DNA of 38,083 nucleotides from DASRTE01 sp035316885 (GTDB lineage: Bacteria > Actinomycetota > Actinomycetes > Jiangellales > Jiangellaceae), in NCBI GenBank assembly GCA_035316885.1, contig DATHII010000063.1, positions 1 through 38,083 of the forward strand, read 5' to 3'. Every line of letters starts with the position of its first letter. Within the stretch, counting starts at the first letter, position 1. Positions 7,956-15,175 of this stretch are shown here, one piece after another. The notes below the pieces were generated by a model. It ran no database searches and had not been told where the DNA came from. It saw only the letters and a list, made by a program, of their open reading frames with translations. The position numbers were made by a program, and so were the translations under genes.

Positions 7956-8051
7956 GATGATCTGCTCACTTTCTCCGTGAGGTCCAGAAGTGCATCTGGA
8001 TGAGCCCCAGCGTAGGTCGCAGAAGCGCATGACGTAGCCACCTCGACCCGG

Positions 8052-8220
8052 TTACCAGCCGGCCGCGGCGTTGGTGATCCGCAGCGCCCAGTACCCGCCA
8101 CGTAGTTGCTTCCACGCGCCCACCCACCGTCACGCCGCGGCCGTGGTCGTCCTCGACCTCGACGAAGCGCGGCATCTGCGGTCTGAGTGGGCCGTCGAAG
8201 ACAACGTTGATGGCAGCCAT
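8052..8220 (-). pseudogene. Frameshifted small conserved protein (phage/accessory type)
   Basis: The start is ATG with a GGGGGATGATGG purine stretch upstream. The first frame reads MAAINVVFDGPLRPQMPRFV and continues EVEDDHGRGVTVGG. It then loses sense, while the neighbouring frame continues AWKQLRGGYWALRITNAAAG followed by W and stop. Joined, the two give one coherent protein of about 55 residues. The switch lies in the G-rich run GGTGGGTGGGCG at about 8111-8122, consistent with a one-base indel. Small proteins with FVEVED...YWALRI motifs are, as I recall, common in actinobacterial accessory DNA; function unknown. A sequencing error is the main alternative. Confidence 0.6.
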
Positions 8221-8286
8221 TCGGCCATCATCCCCCGACGGTGCGCTTGAATGTGCCGTCGGCGGCACTGTCAGCTTGACTCGCAC

Positions 8287-8331
8287 GGACGACGGCCCGC
8301 CTTCCATGTGGGGGGCGGGCCGTTCGTCGTT
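8287..8331. terminator. Hairpin terminator-like inverted repeat
   Basis: The arms ACGACGGCCCGCC and GGCGGGCCGTTCGT pair with a single bulged base around a 12-base loop. No gene ends close by on either strand, so it may be what is left of a lost transcription unit. No T-run follows. Confidence 0.5.
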
Positions 8332-8349
8332 GCGTCATGCTGTGAGGTC

Positions 8350-8598
8350 ATGGATGAAGCACAGCGGGCCGAGGTCGTGAACGCATGGTGGCGCGAGGAC
8401 CTGTCGGACGAGGACCGGGACGAGCTACTCGCGCTGCAACGCGGCGACCCTGTACCGAACGGCTTCGTGGACCAGTTGGCAGTGCTACATGTCGGTGGGT
8501 TCTCGGACTGGGCGTTCGAGGGGCAGCCGCACATGGGCTTCCAGAATCCCGCCTGGTTCAGTGAGTTCCTCGACCTCAAGCGCCGAGCCTGCGGCTAG
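8350..8598 (+). CDS. Small acidic hypothetical protein
   Basis: The protein has 82 residues. The first half is a charged helix-like stretch (EAQRAEVVNAWWREDLSDED, then RDELLALQRGD). The second half is more hydrophobic and aromatic-rich (FSDWAFEGQPHMGFQNPAWF). I do not recognise a named family; similar short proteins rich in WWRE and DELLAL motifs occur in actinobacterial accessory DNA. The ATG at 8350 follows only a weak TGAGGTC site. An upstream start at 8251 would include the hairpin and reads as non-native. It lies in the repeat-bounded island. Confidence 0.5.
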   Translation: MDEAQRAEVVNAWWREDLSDEDRDELLALQRGDPVPNGFVDQLAVLHVGGFSDWAFEGQPHMGFQNPAWFSEFLDLKRRACG

Positions 8599-8908
8599 TC
8601 AAGATGCAGCGGCCCGCTCTGCGAGGTCTGGCGTTCATGGAACATGCTTTTGCCGCTCGAGAGCCCCGTCGGAGTCAACCGGGTGAGGGTTTCTTGCGTC
8701 ACTACGCTTCTCACCCATGACTGATCCGAATTGCCCGAGTGATCGCAACCGGGTCTGACCTCGTCGCCGGGCGCCTGCCCCGCGTGCTGATCGACTCAAA
8801 GTGGGACGCCGGTGCTACGGCTACGGCGCCAGACTGTGGTTACCGGGCAGCCACCCGGTCAACACGCGCGCCGGCGAGTACGCCGGCCCTGGACCGAGGA
8901 GTGCCGCC
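8599..8908. other. Intergenic stretch without a supported gene
   Basis: No reading frame here has a plausible start, ribosome binding site and protein-like composition. The last bases carry the GAGGAG site of the next gene; its promoter presumably lies here but no clear -35/-10 pair is visible. Confidence 0.4.
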
Positions 8909-9550
8909 ATGACGAGTCCGGTCGCGAACCCGACGGAGCAGACTTCCGTTGCGTCTGAGGAGGTCGCGGCAGCGCCCGTTGTCGGGAGCCCTGCCGTGAT
9001 CGGCGTCCCGACCTTCGTCGCCGGATCGGTCGCTCTTGGCCTGGTGCTTACGGGCTACGTCCCTGCCACCGCCGCCGGTGCGTCGCTCCCGATCATCATG
9101 ACCGCGACCGGGCTGGGCCTGCTGATAGCCGCGGTGTGGGCGGCGATGCTCGCCCAGAACGCGGTCGCCGGCGTCTTCGCCATCTTCGCCGGCTTTTGGT
9201 TGAGCTACGCCGCGCTCGTGCTGGGCCTCACGCACAACTGGTTCGGCATCATTGCGGACGATGTGACAAGGACCCAGGAGCTCTTCCTGCTGACGTGGAC
9301 GTTGATGATCGGGCTGCTGACGGTCGCCTCGTTGCGGCTGCCGCTGGCCTTCACGGCGCTCTTCGGCCTCATCACCCTCGCGCTGCTGCTGGTGCTGCTC
9401 GCTACCGCCAACGCGAGCACGTCCCTCACGAAGGCCGCCGGGTACGTCGTCTTCCTGTTCGCCCTGCTGGGCGCCTACCTGTTCCTCGACGCCATGTCGA
9501 CGGCGACCGGCGGCAAGCCGCTTCCGCTGGGGCCGCCCATCATCCGCTGA
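8909..9550 (+). CDS. Probable acetate uptake transporter (GPR1/FUN34/YaaH family)
   Basis: The protein has 213 residues: a polar N-tail of about 30 residues, then six hydrophobic segments (for example TFVAGSVALGLVLTGYV, LPIIMTATGLGLLIAAVWAA, VAGVFAIFAGFWLSYAALVL, LFLLTWTLMIGLLTVASL, LITLALLLVLLATA and AGYVVFLFALLGAYLFL). The order GSPAVIGVPTFVAG at the first helix and FAGFWLSYAALVL at the third fit the acetate/succinate permease family, whose usual signature is NPxPLGL; here it is SPAVIGV, so substrate preference may differ. An AGGAG site lies 8 bases before the ATG. It sits inside the repeat-bounded island. Other small six-helix families remain possible. Confidence 0.6.
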   Translation: MTSPVANPTEQTSVASEEVAAAPVVGSPAVIGVPTFVAGSVALGLVLTGYVPATAAGASLPIIMTATGLGLLIAAVWAAMLAQNAVAGVFAIFAGFWLSYAALVLGLTHNWFGIIADDVTRTQELFLLTWTLMIGLLTVASLRLPLAFTALFGLITLALLLVLLATANASTSLTKAAGYVVFLFALLGAYLFLDAMSTATGGKPLPLGPPIIR

Positions 9551-9570
9551 GCGCGACAGCGTCCGTCCGG

Positions 9571-9675
9571 TGTAACGGAGGCTTCGAGCGCACCCGCTCC
9601 GACCAGTGGTTCTGCTCGAACCGTTGCCGAATCGCCTGCCATCGCGCGCAGAACGGGCTCGTAACAGCTAGCTGA
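9571..9675 (+). pseudogene. Truncated zinc-finger fragment (FCS-type)
   Basis: The frame reads CNGGFERTRSDQWFCSNRCR then IACHRAQNG and ends in TGA. The CxxxF...RSDxxFCSxxCRxxxxR pattern is that of short actinobacterial zinc-binding segments. There is no start codon in frame upstream of the first Cys before the neighbouring gene, and the first CxxC pair is degraded (CNGG). It is best read as the 3' remnant of a lost gene. Confidence 0.45.
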
Positions 9676-9684
9676 CGAAAGCTG

Positions 9685-9708
9685 CTCCTGCCGAGCGCTC
9701 GGCAGGAG
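9685..9708. repeat. Perfect 24-bp palindrome
   Basis: CTCCTGCCGAGC is followed directly by its exact reverse complement GCTCGGCAGGAG. There is no T-run after it and no spacer. It could be a dimeric protein-binding site, or a hairpin terminator for the transporter gene 134 bp upstream. Confidence 0.7.
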
Positions 9709-9735
9709 GCCAGATCCACTTCTGACATGCCCCCC

Positions 9736-9783
9736 ACCCCCTCCGGACTTATTTCCACCACGGTGGAAGTAAATCCGGGGGGT
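9736..9783. repeat. Large 48-bp imperfect inverted repeat
   Basis: The arms run from ACCCCC through CCGGACTTATTTCCACC to GGTGGAAGTAAATCCGG and GGGGT, meeting at an AC centre. Apart from one unpaired T the arms differ at two internal pairs (C/A and T/G). The core TTTCCACC-AC-GGTGGAA is AT-richer than the surroundings. No T-run or flanking gene explains it. Confidence 0.65.
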
Positions 9784-9848
9784 ATGCGCGACCCTATGCG
9801 CCTCGCAGAGACGACGAACTAGGCAGGCTGGCCGATGACCAGGCCGGG

Positions 9849-10220
9849 CTAGTGCAGCGACCGGCAGCGGGCGCACACGAGGTATGCGCGGGACTTGGCA
9901 GCCCAGCCACCACCGCCAGCACGGGACCGGGCAGGCTTGGCCAGCCGGTGGTCACGGAAGGTCTGGCCGGCGAACAGGACACGACCACTAGCAGGGCTGA
10001 CCAGCACCAGCGCCAGCGGCCGGTCAGCCGCACCACGGGGTAGCCCAGCGGCTAACGCGGCCGGTCGTACCTCGGCTGCCCAGGCACAGCTGTCGGGTCT
10101 GCAGAAGCGGTGATCGTCGGAGGCGTGCCGCCAGGCGATCTCCTCGTCGCCGTGCTCACAGTCCTTCGGAACGTGGTGCCCGGCGCAGCGGTAGGTCGCA
10201 CAGCGGGGGCAGCCGGTCAT
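9849..10220 (-). CDS. Cysteine/histidine-rich hypothetical protein
   Basis: The protein has 123 residues. The N-terminal half is rich in potential metal ligands (TGCPRCATYRCAGHHVPKDC, then EHG, later HRFCRPDSC). The middle is plain (LALVLVSPASGRVLFAGQTF), and the C-terminus closes with YLVCARCRSLH. This looks like a small zinc-binding protein split around an insert; I do not recognise the family. The ATG at 10220 shares its first base with the stop of the short ORF upstream (TGATG), implying translational coupling. The protein-like upstream frame that couples to it, and the spacing, support expression. It lies inside the repeat-bounded island. Confidence 0.5.
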   Translation of the reverse strand: MTGCPRCATYRCAGHHVPKDCEHGDEEIAWRHASDDHRFCRPDSCAWAAEVRPAALAAGLPRGAADRPLALVLVSPASGRVLFAGQTFRDHRLAKPARSRAGGGGWAAKSRAYLVCARCRSLH

Positions 10221-10333
10221 CACTCCTCGTCGGCCAACTCGCCGTTGTATTCGCGGATCGCATCCCGGATGTCGATCATCGCCTCAGCCGGGGGCACGCT
10301 CAGGTCGAACGCATGCTGGCGGATGGTGTCCAC
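10220..10333 (-). CDS. Short ORF coupled to the Cys-rich gene, possibly 5'-truncated
   Basis: From a GTG at 10333 the frame encodes 37 residues: VDTIRQHAFDLSVPPAEAMI, then DIRDAIREYNGELADEE. It is amphipathic and acidic. The frame is open and protein-like for a further 27 codons upstream (through PTRQNVIDLLAL) but has no ATG, GTG or TTG there. Either an unusual start is used or the 5' end has been lost. Its stop overlaps the next ATG. I do not recognise it. Confidence 0.35.
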   Translation of the reverse strand: MDTIRQHAFDLSVPPAEAMIDIRDAIREYNGELADEE

Positions 10334-10423
10334 CAGCGCGAGCAGATCGATTACGTTCTGGCGGGTTGGCTCAGACGGTGGCAGGTTGGAACTCGCAGGC
10401 TCACCCGAACCCTGTCACACGGT

Positions 10424-10494
10424 CACGCTGCCCGAGCTTCTGGGCACGAATGGGGCACGAAAACCTCTCTTCCTAGATCAATATCGCTCTGACC
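10424..10494 (+). pseudogene. Possible 3' remnant of a phage-type integrase
   Basis: Next to tRNA-Val one frame reads ASGHEWGTKTSLPRSISL and then stops. The repeated GGGCACGAA...GGGGCACGA and the Gly/His/Trp-rich tail resemble C-terminal ends of tyrosine integrases that abut tRNA genes. No catalytic motif survives, so this is only suggestive. It supports, but does not prove, an integration event at this tRNA. Confidence 0.25.
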
Positions 10495-10506
10495 TGCGGT
10501 TATTGC

Positions 10507-10539
10507 GGTGGGCGCAACTGGGATCGAACCAGTGACCTC
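10507..10539. repeat. Right copy of the tRNA-Val 3'-end repeat
   Basis: This is the partner of 6976-7008 (28 of 33 identical). It overlaps the acceptor and T-arm of the tRNA gene, so the intact tRNA lies on this side of the island. The distance between copies is 3531 bp. Confidence 0.6.
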
Positions 10540-10580
10540 CCGCTTGTAAGGCGGGTGCTCTTCCGCTGAGCTATACGCCC
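10509..10580 (-). tRNA. tRNA-Val (anticodon UAC)
   Basis: Read on the minus strand it folds into a full cloverleaf. The acceptor is GGGCGTA paired with TGCGCCC (one G-U pair). The D-arm is GCTC...GAGC, the anticodon stem CCCGC/GCGGG encloses the loop CTTACAA with anticodon TAC, and the T-arm is ACTGG-TTCGATC-CCAGT. The discriminator is A; CCA is not encoded (ACCG follows). It should read GUA and GUG codons. Confidence 0.95.
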
Positions 10581-10596
10581 TCGTCGGCGAGGACGC

Positions 10597-11001
10597 TCAG
10601 GGTACCTCGTGCGATCGGGTACGGTGCTCGTCCGCGTGCACCCCGGCCGTAGCCGAAGCTGGGACCCGTCCGAGCACCCGGTCGATCGCGGCCGCCACCT
10701 CCGCAGCCAGGTCGGTACGCGAATCGGCCGGGTCCACAGCCGTTGCGCCGGCAGTGGGCGGATCCGCCTCGAGGCCGACGTCGGGTGACGCCTCGCAGTC
10801 GCGGCACACCGTTCGGCCCAGTCGGCGGACGAGAGCGGTCGATCCGCAGGCCGGGCACCGGTCCAGGTCGGCCGTCCAGTCCGACGTGATCTGGCACTCC
10901 GGGCACACCAGGACCTGTGCGGCGTCACGCACACCTCGACGCCACGGGCTGGCACCCCGGGCCGGATCGGTCTGGCGCGCTCCGCAGCGGTAGCAGGGCA
11001 C
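10597..11001 (-). CDS. Zinc-ribbon hypothetical protein
   Basis: The protein has 134 residues with four CxxC knuckles: CYRC at residue 3, CPEC at about 33, CPAC at about 48 and CRDC at about 66. That is enough for two treble or ribbon zinc sites. The C-terminal third is acidic and helical (DLAAEVAAAIDRVLGRV). Proteins of this design (GASPWRRGVR between the first two knuckles) occur widely in actinobacteria with no assigned role. The start is GTG with GGAG about 7 bases upstream. It follows the peroxiredoxin gene by 17 bp, so it is probably cotranscribed with it, and lies just upstream of tRNA-Val in the same direction. Confidence 0.75.
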   Translation of the reverse strand: MPCYRCGARQTDPARGASPWRRGVRDAAQVLVCPECQITSDWTADLDRCPACGSTALVRRLGRTVCRDCEASPDVGLEADPPTAGATAVDPADSRTDLAAEVAAAIDRVLGRVPASATAGVHADEHRTRSHEVP

Positions 11002-11017
11002 CGCGTGCTCCGTTTCT

Positions 11018-11479
11018 TCAGGCCGCCATGAGCTCGTCGAGCACCGGCCACCACCGCGAGAGATCGCGGCCGTCGGAGACGACCTCGCACCAGTGCACCA
11101 GGCCCTCGCGATCGATCACGAACGTGCCCCGGAGCGGGCAGCCCCGCTCGGAGTCGAAGACGCCGTACGCCCGGGCGACGGCGCCGTGTGGCCAGAAGTC
11201 GGACAGCATCGCGAACCTGATGCCCTCGCGGTCTGCGAAGACCCGCAGGGAGAACATCGGGTCGCATGAGACGGCCAGCACGGCCAGGTCGTCGCCGGTG
11301 CGACCGGCCACCTCGTCACGCAACTCCGACAGCTCCGTCGTGCACACGGTCGTGAACGCGAATGGGTAGAAGACCAGCAGGACGACCCGCCCGCGCAGGC
11401 CGGACAGCCGGACCGGCGCGCCGTGCTGGTCGCGTAGGTCGAAGTCGGGAGCGGGTGTTCCGACCGGGGGAACGATCAC
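11018..11479 (-). CDS. AhpE-type peroxiredoxin
   Basis: The protein has 153 residues. The peroxidatic Cys46 lies in the PxxxTxxC motif (PFAFTTVC), and the family landmarks APDFDLRDQHG, LSDFWPHGAVARAYGVF and GTFVIDREG are present. It should reduce hydrogen peroxide, organic peroxides or peroxynitrite in the cytoplasm. M. tuberculosis AhpE (Rv2238c) lies in the equivalent place near aceE. Three further cysteines (72, 114 and 131) are present, so a resolving cysteine is possible rather than a strict one-Cys mechanism. The GTG start overlaps the DUF3052 stop (GTGA), implying coupling. Confidence 0.9.
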   Translation of the reverse strand: MIVPPVGTPAPDFDLRDQHGAPVRLSGLRGRVVLLVFYPFAFTTVCTTELSELRDEVAGRTGDDLAVLAVSCDPMFSLRVFADREGIRFAMLSDFWPHGAVARAYGVFDSERGCPLRGTFVIDREGLVHWCEVVSDGRDLSRWWPVLDELMAA

Positions 11480-11916
11480 CGGCGCGCGGTTCGGGCGCTC
11501 TTGGGTGCCACCAGCTTGATGCCTGACCAGTCCTCGGCCGCGGACACCGTCGTCGTCGTCGCAAGCCCCGCGGTTGGAGCCGCGTCGGTGACGTCGCTCG
11601 GGTCGACGTGCCCCGCGCGGCCGACCTTCGGCGTCAGCAGCCACACCATGCCGCCCTCGGCCAGGTCGGTCTTGGCGCCGATGAGCGCGTCGACGAGGTC
11701 GCCGTCCCCGTCCCGCCACCAGAGCAGGACGACGTCGGCGACGTCGCCGAGATCGACGTCGACCAACTCCGAACCGGTGACATCCTCGACGTCGGCACGC
11801 AGGTCGTCGTCGCAGTCCTCGTCCCAGCCCAGCTCCTGGACCACGAGCCCGGCCCGGAGCCCGAGCCGGTGCGCCGGCCCGTCGTGCTGGTCGGAGTGGC
11901 CCGCGGTCTGGCCCAC
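11476..11916 (-). CDS. DUF3052 domain protein (Rv2239c type)
   Basis: The protein has 146 residues. After a short polar lead, the DUF3052 core runs from GLVVQELGWDEDCDDDLRAD through DVVLLWWRDGDGDLVDAL to GGMVWLLTPKVGR, then VDPSDVTDAAPTAGL and a basic tail. It is very acidic in the middle. Function is unknown; the gene neighbours ahpE and aceE in mycobacteria and streptomycetes as here. The start is GTG with GGGAGGACGACCA in front. A DUF1918 gene lies upstream, separated by a strong hairpin, so this is probably the first gene of the transcript. Confidence 0.88.
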   Translation of the reverse strand: MGQTAGHSDQHDGPAHRLGLRAGLVVQELGWDEDCDDDLRADVEDVTGSELVDVDLGDVADVVLLWWRDGDGDLVDALIGAKTDLAEGGMVWLLTPKVGRAGHVDPSDVTDAAPTAGLATTTTVSAAEDWSGIKLVAPKSARTARR

Positions 11917-11969
11917 TGGTCGTCCTCCCGTCGTCCCCCGTCCCGCGGTTACGGAACGTCGTGGGCGTA

Positions 11970-12019
11970 GTCCACCCAAGTGGCGGCACCTTCGCAAGCG
12001 AACCGCCGTTCGGGTGGAC
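11970..12019 (-). terminator. Nested hairpin terminator after the DUF1918 gene
   Basis: The outer arms GTCCACCC...GGCGG and CCGCC...GGGTGGAC pair over 17 positions with three mismatches. Inside them TTCGC-AA-GCGAA forms a second hairpin. The structure begins directly after the DUF1918 stop, so it most likely ends that short leftward transcript. No T-run is present, as is usual in such high-GC genomes. Confidence 0.65.
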
Positions 12020-12020
12020 G

Positions 12021-12215
12021 TCAGTCGGCCGTCCGCGCCGGCTCGACCGTCGCGTCCGGGCCGGGGAAGACCAGCCGTTCGTGGCCGTCGTCGAAGCGGA
12101 CGAGGTACGGAGGCCCGCCCTCGCCGCCGCGCACCTCCACGATCTCGCCGACCCGGTCGACGTTGCCGACGGCGCGGCCGTGGACATGGAGCCGATCACC
12201 GACCTGCGCGTGCAT
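12021..12215 (-). CDS. DUF1918 small protein
   Basis: The protein has 64 residues: MHAQVGDRLHVHGRAVGNVD, then RVGEIVEVRGGEGGPPYLVRF with FDDGHERLVFPGPDA. The pattern GDxLxVxGxxVG...R.GEIxEV...PPYxVRWxDGH is the DUF1918 family, a small beta-barrel-like domain of unknown role. An excellent GGAGGTGA site precedes the ATG. It is divergent from aceE; the 159-bp gap holds both promoters, though no clear -35/-10 pairs can be picked out. Confidence 0.85.
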   Translation of the reverse strand: MHAQVGDRLHVHGRAVGNVDRVGEIVEVRGGEGGPPYLVRFDDGHERLVFPGPDATVEPARTAD

Positions 12216-12374
12216 GGGTCACCTCCGCTCAGTGGGACCTCCCTAGACTGCCGCGCCCGGGCCCGGAGAGAAAGCCCCCGACGTGACGCGTGGGCCCCGC
12301 ACGGGGGAGGATGGGAGTGGCGACCCGCACGAGCAGACGCCAACGCCAGCGTCCCGAGCAGAAGGACCGTCGTC

Positions 12375-15119
12375 GTGGCAGCAGACCGTTCCCCGATCAT
12401 CAGCGATGGCCTTCCCAGCCAGTTGCTGGACATCGACCCCGACGAGACACAGGAATGGCTCGACTCGCTCGACGCCGTGGTGGAGAACGGTGGGCGCAAC
12501 CGCGCCCGGTATCTCATGCTCGCCCTGCTGCAGCGGGCGCGTGAGCGGCAAGTGGGGGTCCCCAGCCTGCGGAGCACCGACTACATCAACACGATCCCGC
12601 CGGAGTCCGAGCCCTGGTTCCCCGGCGATGAGCAGCTCGAGCGCCGGATCCGCCGGTACGTCCGGTGGAACGCGGCGATCATGGTGCACCGGGCGCAGCG
12701 TCCCGGGATCGGGGTCGGTGGGCACATCTCCACATACGCGTCGTCAGCCAGCCTCTACGAGGTGGGGTTCAACCACTTCTTCCGCGGCAAGAACCACCCC
12801 GGCGGCGGCGACCAGATCTACTTCCAGGGGCACGCCTCCCCGGGCATGTACGCCAGGGCCTACCTCGAGGGCCGGCTCAGCGAAAACCAGCTCGACGGGT
12901 TCCGCCAGGAGCTCTCCCACGCCGGACTAGGCGGGGGTCTCCCGTCCTATCCGCACCCCCGGCTGATGCCGGACTTCTGGGAGTTCCCCACCGTCTCCAT
13001 GGGTCTGGGCCCGCTCAACGCCATCTACCAGGCCCGGTTCAACCGCTACCTGCACAACCGCGGCCTCAAGGACACCAGCCAGCAGCGCGTGTGGGGCTTC
13101 CTCGGCGACGGCGAGATCGACGAGCCGGAGACGGTCGGCGCGCTCGGCGTCGCGGCCCGTGAGGAGCTCGACAACCTGACCTTCGTCGTGAACTGCAACC
13201 TGCAGCGGCTCGACGGGCCGGTGCGGGGCAACGGGAAGATCATCCAGGAGATGGAGGCGCTGTTCCGCGGGGCCGGCTGGAACGTCATCAAGGTGATCTG
13301 GGGCCGGGAGTGGGATCCGCTGCTCGCCGCCGACCGTGACGGTGCGCTGGTCAACCTCATGAACGTCACCCCCGACGGCGACTACCAGACCTCCAAGGCC
13401 GAGTCCGGGGCGTTCGTCCGCGAGCACTTCTTCGGGCGTGACCCGCGCACCGCCAAGCTGGTCGAGCACCTGTCCGACGACGAGATCTGGGGACTCAAAC
13501 GCGGCGGGCACGACTACCACAAGATGTACGCGGCCTACCAGGCGGCCACCGAGCACACCGGCCAGCCGACCGTCATCCTGGCGAAGACGATCAAGGGTTG
13601 GACCCTCGGTTCGCATTTCGAGGGCCGCAACGCCACCCACCAGATGAAGAAGCTGACCCTCGACGACCTCAAAGGCTTCCGCGACCGGCTTTACCTCGAC
13701 ATTCCCGACGACGCACTCGACGCGAAACTGCCCCCGTACTTCAACCCCGGCACCGACTCCGAGGAGTACGCCTACCTTGTCGACCGGCGGCGCGAGCTCG
13801 GCGGGTTCCTGCCCGAGCGCCACGGCAAGTCCACGCCGCTGGTGCTGCCGGGCGACACGGTCTACGACGTCGTCAAGCGGGGGTCGGGCAAGCAGGCGGT
13901 CGCCACGACGATGGCTTGGGTGCGCCTGCTCAAGGAGATCATCAAGGACCCCGAGATCGGGCCCCGGATCGTACCGATCATCCCGGACGAGGCACGCACG
14001 TTCGGTATGGACTCCCTGTTTCCGACCCTGAAGATCTACTCACCGCACGGCCAGAACTACACCTCCGTCGACCGGGAGCTGTTCCTGTCGTACAAGGAGG
14101 ACGTGAAGGGTCACATCCTGCACGAGGGCATCAACGAAGCGGGTTCGGTGGCGTCGTGGACGGCCGTCGGCTCCTCCTACGCCACGCACAACCTGCCGAT
14201 GATCCCGGTCTACATCTTCTACTCGATGTTCGGCTTCCAACGCACGGGAGACGGCTTCTGGGCGGCCGGTGACCAGATGGCACGCGGGTTCGTGCTCGGC
14301 GCCACGGCCGGGCGCACGACCCTCAACGGTGAGGGCCTACAGCACCAGGACGGGCATTCCGTCCTGCTCGCCTCGACCAACCCCGCAGTCGTCCACTACG
14401 ACGCGGCCTATGCCTTCGAGCTCGGCCACATCATGCGCGACGGGCTCCGCCGTATGTACGGCGAGGACGCCGAGAACGTCTTCTACTACTTGACGATCTA
14501 CAACGAGCCGTACGTCCAGCCGGCTGAGCCCGACGACCTCGACGTCGACGGCCTGCTGAAGGGCCTGTACCTGTACCGGCCCATGGAGGTCGGTCCCGGC
14601 GACAAGGTCCCGCACGCGCAGATCCTGGCCTCCGGCGTCGGCCTGAACTGGGCCCTCGAGGCACAGCAACGGCTGGCCGCGGAGTGGCAGGTCGCCGCCG
14701 ACGTGTGGTCGGCAACGTCGTGGAACGAGCTCCGGCGCGAGGCGTTGGCGTGCGACGAGTGGAACCTGATGAACCCCGATGGGCAGGCCCGGGTCCCGTA
14801 CGTCACGCAGCGGCTCCGCGACGCGCCCGGTCCGGTGGTGGCGGTCAGCGACTTCATGCGCGCGGTCCAGGACCAGATCGCCCCGTACGTGACCCAGGAG
14901 TGGCTCTCGCTCGGCACCGACGGGTTCGGCCTGTCCGACACGCGCGCGGCGCTGCGCCGCCATTTCAAGGTCGATGCCCAGTCGATCGTCGTGGGCGTCC
15001 TCACCCTGCTGGCCCGCCGCGGCGAGATCGCGTGGGAGGTAGTCCGCCAGGCGCACGCGACGTACAAGCTCGAGGACGTCCAGGCCACAACCGCCGAGGA
15101 GGCCGGCGGCGAGACCTGA
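12375..15119 (+). CDS. aceE: Pyruvate dehydrogenase E1 component, homodimeric type
   Basis: The protein has 914 residues, the usual length for the single-chain E1. It decarboxylates pyruvate with thiamine diphosphate and passes the acetyl group to the E2 lipoyl domain. The ThDP/Mg motif GDGEIDEPE (about residues 243-251) ends in NCN about 30 residues later. Other family landmarks are NHFFRGKNHPGGGDQIYFQG, YPHPRLMPDFWEFPT, the C-terminal GLQHQDGHS and TIYNEPY. The start is GTG (VAADRSPIISDG) with AGAAGGA about 8 bases upstream; the frame is open further upstream but overlaps the DUF1918 gene. It stands at the head of the fatty-acid locus as in Mycobacterium and Streptomyces, supplying acetyl-CoA to it. 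Confidence 0.97.
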   Translation: MAADRSPIISDGLPSQLLDIDPDETQEWLDSLDAVVENGGRNRARYLMLALLQRARERQVGVPSLRSTDYINTIPPESEPWFPGDEQLERRIRRYVRWNAAIMVHRAQRPGIGVGGHISTYASSASLYEVGFNHFFRGKNHPGGGDQIYFQGHASPGMYARAYLEGRLSENQLDGFRQELSHAGLGGGLPSYPHPRLMPDFWEFPTVSMGLGPLNAIYQARFNRYLHNRGLKDTSQQRVWGFLGDGEIDEPETVGALGVAAREELDNLTFVVNCNLQRLDGPVRGNGKIIQEMEALFRGAGWNVIKVIWGREWDPLLAADRDGALVNLMNVTPDGDYQTSKAESGAFVREHFFGRDPRTAKLVEHLSDDEIWGLKRGGHDYHKMYAAYQAATEHTGQPTVILAKTIKGWTLGSHFEGRNATHQMKKLTLDDLKGFRDRLYLDIPDDALDAKLPPYFNPGTDSEEYAYLVDRRRELGGFLPERHGKSTPLVLPGDTVYDVVKRGSGKQAVATTMAWVRLLKEIIKDPEIGPRIVPIIPDEARTFGMDSLFPTLKIYSPHGQNYTSVDRELFLSYKEDVKGHILHEGINEAGSVASWTAVGSSYATHNLPMIPVYIFYSMFGFQRTGDGFWAAGDQMARGFVLGATAGRTTLNGEGLQHQDGHSVLLASTNPAVVHYDAAYAFELGHIMRDGLRRMYGEDAENVFYYLTIYNEPYVQPAEPDDLDVDGLLKGLYLYRPMEVGPGDKVPHAQILASGVGLNWALEAQQRLAAEWQVAADVWSATSWNELRREALACDEWNLMNPDGQARVPYVTQRLRDAPGPVVAVSDFMRAVQDQIAPYVTQEWLSLGTDGFGLSDTRAALRRHFKVDAQSIVVGVLTLLARRGEIAWEVVRQAHATYKLEDVQATTAEEAGGET

Positions 15120-15175
15120 GCTGCCCGCTGCGGGATGCGACCCGTCCCGGCCGAGGCCAGGCGGCTGACCATGTC

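Noticed and set aside
12492..12503. A third copy of GGTGGGCGCAAC inside aceE
   Set aside because: It encodes the conserved ENGGRNR of pyruvate dehydrogenase E1, and similarity to the tRNA repeat stops after 12 bases; coincidence.
11018..12577. A 519-residue minus-strand frame ending in the peroxiredoxin
   Set aside because: The region upstream of 11479 is antisense or out of frame to DUF3052, DUF1918 and aceE. The GTGA overlap fixes the true start.
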